Shown piece after piece: positions 58,988-64,000 of a stretch of 64,000 bases of DNA (position 1 is its first letter; each line of letters starts with the position of its first letter). Position numbers and translations under genes: made by a program. The notes under the pieces are model-generated. The model had not been told where the DNA came from. It saw only the letters and a program-made list of their open reading frames with translations, and did not search any database. Source of the stretch: Microbacterium hydrocarbonoxydans (GTDB lineage Bacteria; Actinomycetota; Actinomycetes; Actinomycetales; Microbacteriaceae); the NCBI RefSeq assembly GCF_023715885.1, contig NZ_JAMBOY010000002.1, positions 744,001 through 808,000 of the forward strand, read 5' to 3'.

Positions 58988-59018
58988 GTAGGTACCTTAC
59001 CGCAAAGTGGGTACCCAC
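58988..59018. promoter_or_regulatory. Twin GGTACC operator between HxlR gene and oxidoreductase
   Basis: AGGTACCT (58990-58997) and the 12-base palindrome GTGGGTACCCAC (59007-59018) have GGTACC cores 19 bases apart, nearly two helical turns. The first overlaps the -10 of the HxlR gene. HxlR-type regulators bind GTAC-containing repeats; binding here is inferred. Confidence 0.55.
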
Positions 59019-59081
59019 GATGCGGAATGCACCGGCACATGACCTCGGTTGAGCGGGATGTCAGCAATGAAAGGACATCCC

Positions 59082-59927
59082 ATGACCATCCTCGTCACAG
59101 GAGCGACCGGCCAGCTCGGTCGTCTCGTCATCCAGAGCCTGCTCGAGCGCGGCGCCGACCCGCAGTCGATCATCGCCGGCGCCCGCGATACCGCGAAGGC
59201 CGCCGACCTGGGCGTCCGCGTCGCGCGTCTCGACTACACGGAGCCCTCCTCGATCGCGGCGGCGCTCGAGGGCGTGGACGCAGTCCTCCTCATCTCGGGA
59301 TCGGAAGTGGGGCGACGGACGGAGCAGCACCAGGCTGTCATCGACGCCGCGAAGCGAGCCGGGGTGACGAAGTTCGTGTACACGAGCGCTCCCAAGGCGA
59401 CGACCAGCGACCTCGTCCTCGCGCCCGAGCACAAGGCCACGGAGGAGGCGATCACCGAAGCCGGTATCCCGGCCGTGATCCTCCGCAACAACTGGTACAC
59501 CGAGAACTACGCCGCCGACCTCGCGCGCGCCGCCGAGACCGGGGTCATCGCCGCCGGTGCCGGCGACGGACGGGTGGCGTCGGCGAGCCGCAAGGACTTC
59601 GCGGAGGCGGCAGCGGTCGTGCTCCTCGAAGACGGTCACCTCGGTCAGGTCTACGAGCTGGGCGGCGACGTCGCGTGGAGCTACGACGACCTCGCCGCAG
59701 CCATCGCCGAGATCACGGGTCGCGGGGTCGAGTACCGACGGCTCACGCCTGACGAGCAGTCTGCGTCACTGCGTGCAGCCGGTTTCGACGAGGGGACCGT
59801 CGGCTTCGTCGTGGCTCTGGACGCCGGCATCGCAGGCGGCGCACTCGCCGACACCGACGGCACCCTCGCTCGTCTGCTCGGCCGCCCGACGACGCCGCTG
59901 GTCGACGGTCTACGCGCGATCGCCTGA
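59082..59927 (+). CDS. NAD(P)H-binding quinone oxidoreductase-like protein (QorB/YtfG type)
   Basis: The 281-residue product is an atypical short-chain dehydrogenase of the NmrA/QorB group. The dinucleotide loop is LVTGATGQLGRLVIQ; VLLISGSEVGRRTEQH, FVYTSAP and ILRNNWYTENY follow. It is expected to reduce quinones or similar electrophiles. AAAGGA precedes the ATG at 59082; an upstream in-frame start at 59049 would be poor. The divergent HxlR gene is its probable repressor. Confidence 0.92.
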   Translation: MTILVTGATGQLGRLVIQSLLERGADPQSIIAGARDTAKAADLGVRVARLDYTEPSSIAAALEGVDAVLLISGSEVGRRTEQHQAVIDAAKRAGVTKFVYTSAPKATTSDLVLAPEHKATEEAITEAGIPAVILRNNWYTENYAADLARAAETGVIAAGAGDGRVASASRKDFAEAAAVVLLEDGHLGQVYELGGDVAWSYDDLAAAIAEITGRGVEYRRLTPDEQSASLRAAGFDEGTVGFVVALDAGIAGGALADTDGTLARLLGRPTTPLVDGLRAIA

Positions 59928-59939
59928 ACCGATCGAACG

Positions 59940-59974
59940 TCGAGAGGGCGCCTGATGCTCCGGCGCCCTCTCGA
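59940..59974. terminator. Bidirectional hairpin after the oxidoreductase gene
   Basis: The 13-base arms (TCGAGAGGGCGCC and its complement) are perfect around a nine-base loop. The hairpin lies between the convergent oxidoreductase and Asp23-like genes. Confidence 0.7.
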
Positions 59975-59998
59975 ACCGCGTCTGCGGGTTGTCCTGTC

Positions 59999-60346
59999 TC
60001 AGGCGGAGTCCTCGCGCGAGTGCACGTACGCCACCGTGAGCGCGATCGAGGAGAGCGTGATCCCCTCCTCGCTCAGCGCCTCGTCGACCGCGGCACGCAC
60101 CGCCCGAAGGGTCTCCCGCGCGCCGGGCAGGAAGTCGATGCCCAGCGAGGCCTCGACGCGCACACCCGGCCCCTCGAGCGAGACCACCACCACCGGCTCG
60201 CCGCCGGCGCGAAGCCCCAGCGCCGCAGCGCCCGCTCCGACGAGATTCGACACGAGCGACCCCGAGCGATAGAGGTCACGCACTCCGGGCACCGCTCGCA
60301 CCACGGCCTCGACACGCTCGACCAGCGCCGGGGTGATGTCGGTCAT
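59999..60346 (-). CDS. Asp23/Gls24-related small protein
   Basis: The 115-residue protein resembles the Asp23/Gls24 envelope stress fold: two helices flanking beta strands, with GVRVEASLGIDFLPGARETLRAV and the final LTVAYVHSRED. It overlaps the preceding larger Asp23-like gene by four bases (ATGA) and is the last gene of a three-gene sigma factor operon. The in-frame codon at 60364 is rejected. The assignment to the family is moderate. Confidence 0.75.
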   Translation of the reverse strand: MTDITPALVERVEAVVRAVPGVRDLYRSGSLVSNLVGAGAAALGLRAGGEPVVVVSLEGPGVRVEASLGIDFLPGARETLRAVRAAVDEALSEEGITLSSIALTVAYVHSREDSA

Positions 60347-60966
60347 GACCGCCCCTCCGTCCACTTCTCGATCCTCTGGATATCGCGCACGGTGACGTCG
60401 ATCGAGGTCACATGCAGGTCGGTGTGCCGACGGACGCGATCGGCGACCTCGGCCCGCAGCTGCGACACCGCCTGAGGGATGGGCTCTCCGTAGAGCATGC
60501 TCACGTCGATTCCGATCGCCACGGGCGTGCCGATCGTCGTCACGTCGCCGTCGAGCGCCGTGCGTCCGACGAGGACTCCGGGGACCGCGTTCTCCGCCGA
60601 GCGGATGAGCCCCCGCAGAGCACCCTCGGTGATGCCGAAGTCCGCGGCGGGATCCTGCTCGTCGAGCGGCACGCGTCGGCCGGCTCGGGCATCGAGCGCG
60701 ATGCCGCTCAGGATGCGGTCGACCCAGCTGTCCTCGACCGGCGGCATCGCCGCGGCATCCGCGTCGATGAGCTGGCCGCCCAGCCCATGGAGTCGTGCGA
60801 GTGCATCGAGCGCGAGTTGGCAGCCGGGCGATCCCTCGATGGAGGGGTCGCGCGGGGTCCGCCCCGCCTCAAGGTAGTCGGCGAGCTCGTCGAGCGTGTG
60901 CCCGTCGAGGTCATCCGGTTCGAGTCCGAGCCGGCGCACCTCGGGCGCTCCCTGATCGTCGCTCAT
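60343..60966 (-). CDS. Asp23/Gls24 family protein in the anti-sigma position
   Basis: This 207-residue protein has an N-terminal part (about 1-100) with a motif DGHTLDELADYLEAGRTP and DPSIEGSPGCQLALDALARL. Its C-terminal Asp23/Gls24-like domain carries IGTPVAIGIDVSMLYGEPI, the later LHVTSIDVTVRDI and the end IEKW. The ATG overlaps the sigma factor stop by four bases, exactly where an anti-sigma factor gene normally lies. There is no membrane helix and no HxxxCxxC zinc motif. It may therefore be a cytoplasmic regulator of that sigma factor; this is inference. Confidence 0.8.
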   Translation of the reverse strand: MSDDQGAPEVRRLGLEPDDLDGHTLDELADYLEAGRTPRDPSIEGSPGCQLALDALARLHGLGGQLIDADAAAMPPVEDSWVDRILSGIALDARAGRRVPLDEQDPAADFGITEGALRGLIRSAENAVPGVLVGRTALDGDVTTIGTPVAIGIDVSMLYGEPIPQAVSQLRAEVADRVRRHTDLHVTSIDVTVRDIQRIEKWTEGRS

Positions 60967-61529
60967 CGCCACTCCTCCATTCGAACGATCATGTACTTCC
61001 TCGCGCGCGAGAGAAGGCCGCGCGCCGTCGACACCGGGATGTCGAGCTCCTCGGCGATCTCGTCGTACGAGTAGCCGCCCATCTCGCGGAGCACCCAGCA
61101 CTCCCGCTGCGCGGCCGGCAGCTCTTGCAGCGCCGCCCCCAGTGCGGCGATGCCGGCCCGAGCCTCGACCACGTGGTCGGGCCCAACGTGGAACGGCGCC
61201 GGCTGCTCGATCTCGTCGACGTCGACCGTCGGACGGAGTGCTCGGATGCGGTCGACCGCCTTCCGGCTCACGATCCGCATCAGCCAGCTCTTGACCTTCC
61301 CGGGGTCCTCGAGCTCGGAGAACCGCTGCCACGCCGTGACGAAGGTCTCCTGCACGATGTCGTCGACATCGGCCGAGGCGTTCAGCATCCGCTGCGTGTA
61401 CGCGCGCATCATCGGCGTGTACCGCCGGACGAGTACGGCGAAGGCAGCGACATCCCCGTCGATCGCTCGACCTGCGACGATCCGATCGTCGGCGAGTTCG
61501 AGAGCTCCGCGAAAAGGGCCCGTCGCCAT
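60963..61529 (-). CDS. ECF-type RNA polymerase sigma factor
   Basis: The 188-residue protein is a typical ECF sigma factor. Region 2 is DIVQETFVTAWQRFSELEDP with VKSWLMRIVSRKAVDRIRA; region 4 is LPAAQRECWVLREMGGYSYD followed by VSTARGLLSRARKYM. GAGGGG precedes the ATG. It heads an operon with two Asp23/Gls24-like genes and has no recognisable anti-sigma gene, so its control is probably unusual. The promoter region upstream contains a large hairpin. Confidence 0.94.
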   Translation of the reverse strand: MATGPFRGALELADDRIVAGRAIDGDVAAFAVLVRRYTPMMRAYTQRMLNASADVDDIVQETFVTAWQRFSELEDPGKVKSWLMRIVSRKAVDRIRALRPTVDVDEIEQPAPFHVGPDHVVEARAGIAALGAALQELPAAQRECWVLREMGGYSYDEIAEELDIPVSTARGLLSRARKYMIVRMEEWR

Positions 61530-61671
61530 GTGTCCATCCCCTCGTTCTTTCCCCCAGTGGGGATTCGGAGCAGAATCCGCAACGGATCGGCCTTCACCCG
61601 ACCGCCTGCGCTGCCCATCGTGAATCCCTTCCCGCCTCTCGGCGGAGTCCCTGCCTCAGCACCGCGAACGC

Positions 61672-61705
61672 GCTGAGGGTCGTCGTCCCCACGACAACCC
61701 TCAGC
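61672..61705. other. Hairpin in the divergent sigma factor/tetR intergenic region
   Basis: GCTGAGGGT and ACCCTCAGC, with an inner GTCGT/ACGAC pair and one mismatch, enclose a CCCC loop. It sits about 140 bases before the sigma factor gene, upstream of both genes, so it is not a terminator of either. It might be a leader structure of the sigma factor mRNA. The rest of the 280-base gap holds only the tetR promoter. Confidence 0.45.
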
Positions 61706-61773
61706 ACGGGTCGCAGTGTCGCGACATCTGTAAGACGCATCGACCCCGGGAAACGTCACAAACTTCTCGGAAG

Positions 61774-64000
<2,227 letters not shown>

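Overview
The window is a GC-rich (roughly two-thirds or more G+C by eye) actinobacterial chromosome segment. The gene set points to Microbacteriaceae, most likely Microbacterium or a close relative: GuaB/GuaB3 paralogues, guaA next to a DUF3817 gene, a CIRCE-controlled solitary groES, the acpS-alr-tsaEB-rimI-tsaD block, frequent GTG starts, and many genes that appear to be transcribed without a 5' leader. There is no rRNA, tRNA, CRISPR array, transposase or prophage. Most of it is ordinary housekeeping chromosome with a few accessory islands.

Layout. 1-5.6 kb: a partial DUF6596-type sigma factor with its YciI partner, L-lactate dehydrogenase, guaA/DUF3817, and a Phd/PIN toxin-antitoxin pair behind a perfect palindrome. 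5.6-13 kb: a carbohydrate import and catabolism operon (solute-binding protein, two permeases, class II aldolase, ADP-dependent sugar kinase-like protein, mannose-6-phosphate isomerase) with a divergent DeoR regulator. 13.1-17.8 kb: a very large secreted nuclease fused to a 5'-nucleotidase. 18-21.7 kb: SURF1, GuaB3 and an ABC-F protein. 21.7-28.2 kb: seven genes with overlapping ends, encoding a receiver-PIG-L deacetylase fusion, ATP-grasp enzyme, PHP phosphoesterase, processive family 2 glycosyltransferase, a 46-residue membrane peptide, a stand-alone receiver and a membrane histidine kinase. I regard this as the most interesting locus. 28.4-38.8 kb: DUF2277, guaB, a branched-chain amino acid ABC system (livHMGF with a convergent binding protein), rarD, groES with two CIRCE elements, and a THUMP-like methyltransferase.

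38.8-44.7 kb: a minus-strand block acpS, alr, tsaE, tsaB, rimI, tsaD and two membrane proteins, almost all with 4-base overlaps. 44.9-45.9 kb: a DUF559-type gene on the opposite strand, bracketed by GCATG-rich repeats and sitting between acpS and glmS. 45.9-52.3 kb: glmS, coaA and a divergent ppx-like gene, glmM, rpsI and rplM. 52.3-58.5 kb: MBL hydrolase, EEP hydrolase, HTH protein, a membrane protein, truA and an APC permease. 58.6-64 kb: an HxlR/quinone-reductase pair, an ECF sigma factor co-transcribed with two Asp23/Gls24-like proteins, and a TetR-MFS efflux unit that runs off the right edge.

Functional links. GlmS, GlmM, Alr and CoaA feed cell-wall and CoA precursors; TsaB/D/E make the t6A tRNA modification; GuaA, GuaB and GuaB3 cover guanine nucleotide supply. 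The sugar operon could take a mannose-type sugar to fructose 6-phosphate, fructose 1,6-bisphosphate and trioses. The seven-gene signalling/glycan operon looks like a surface polysaccharide or glycoconjugate pathway wired into a two-component system; that role is inference. No stretch longer than 300 bases lacks a gene.
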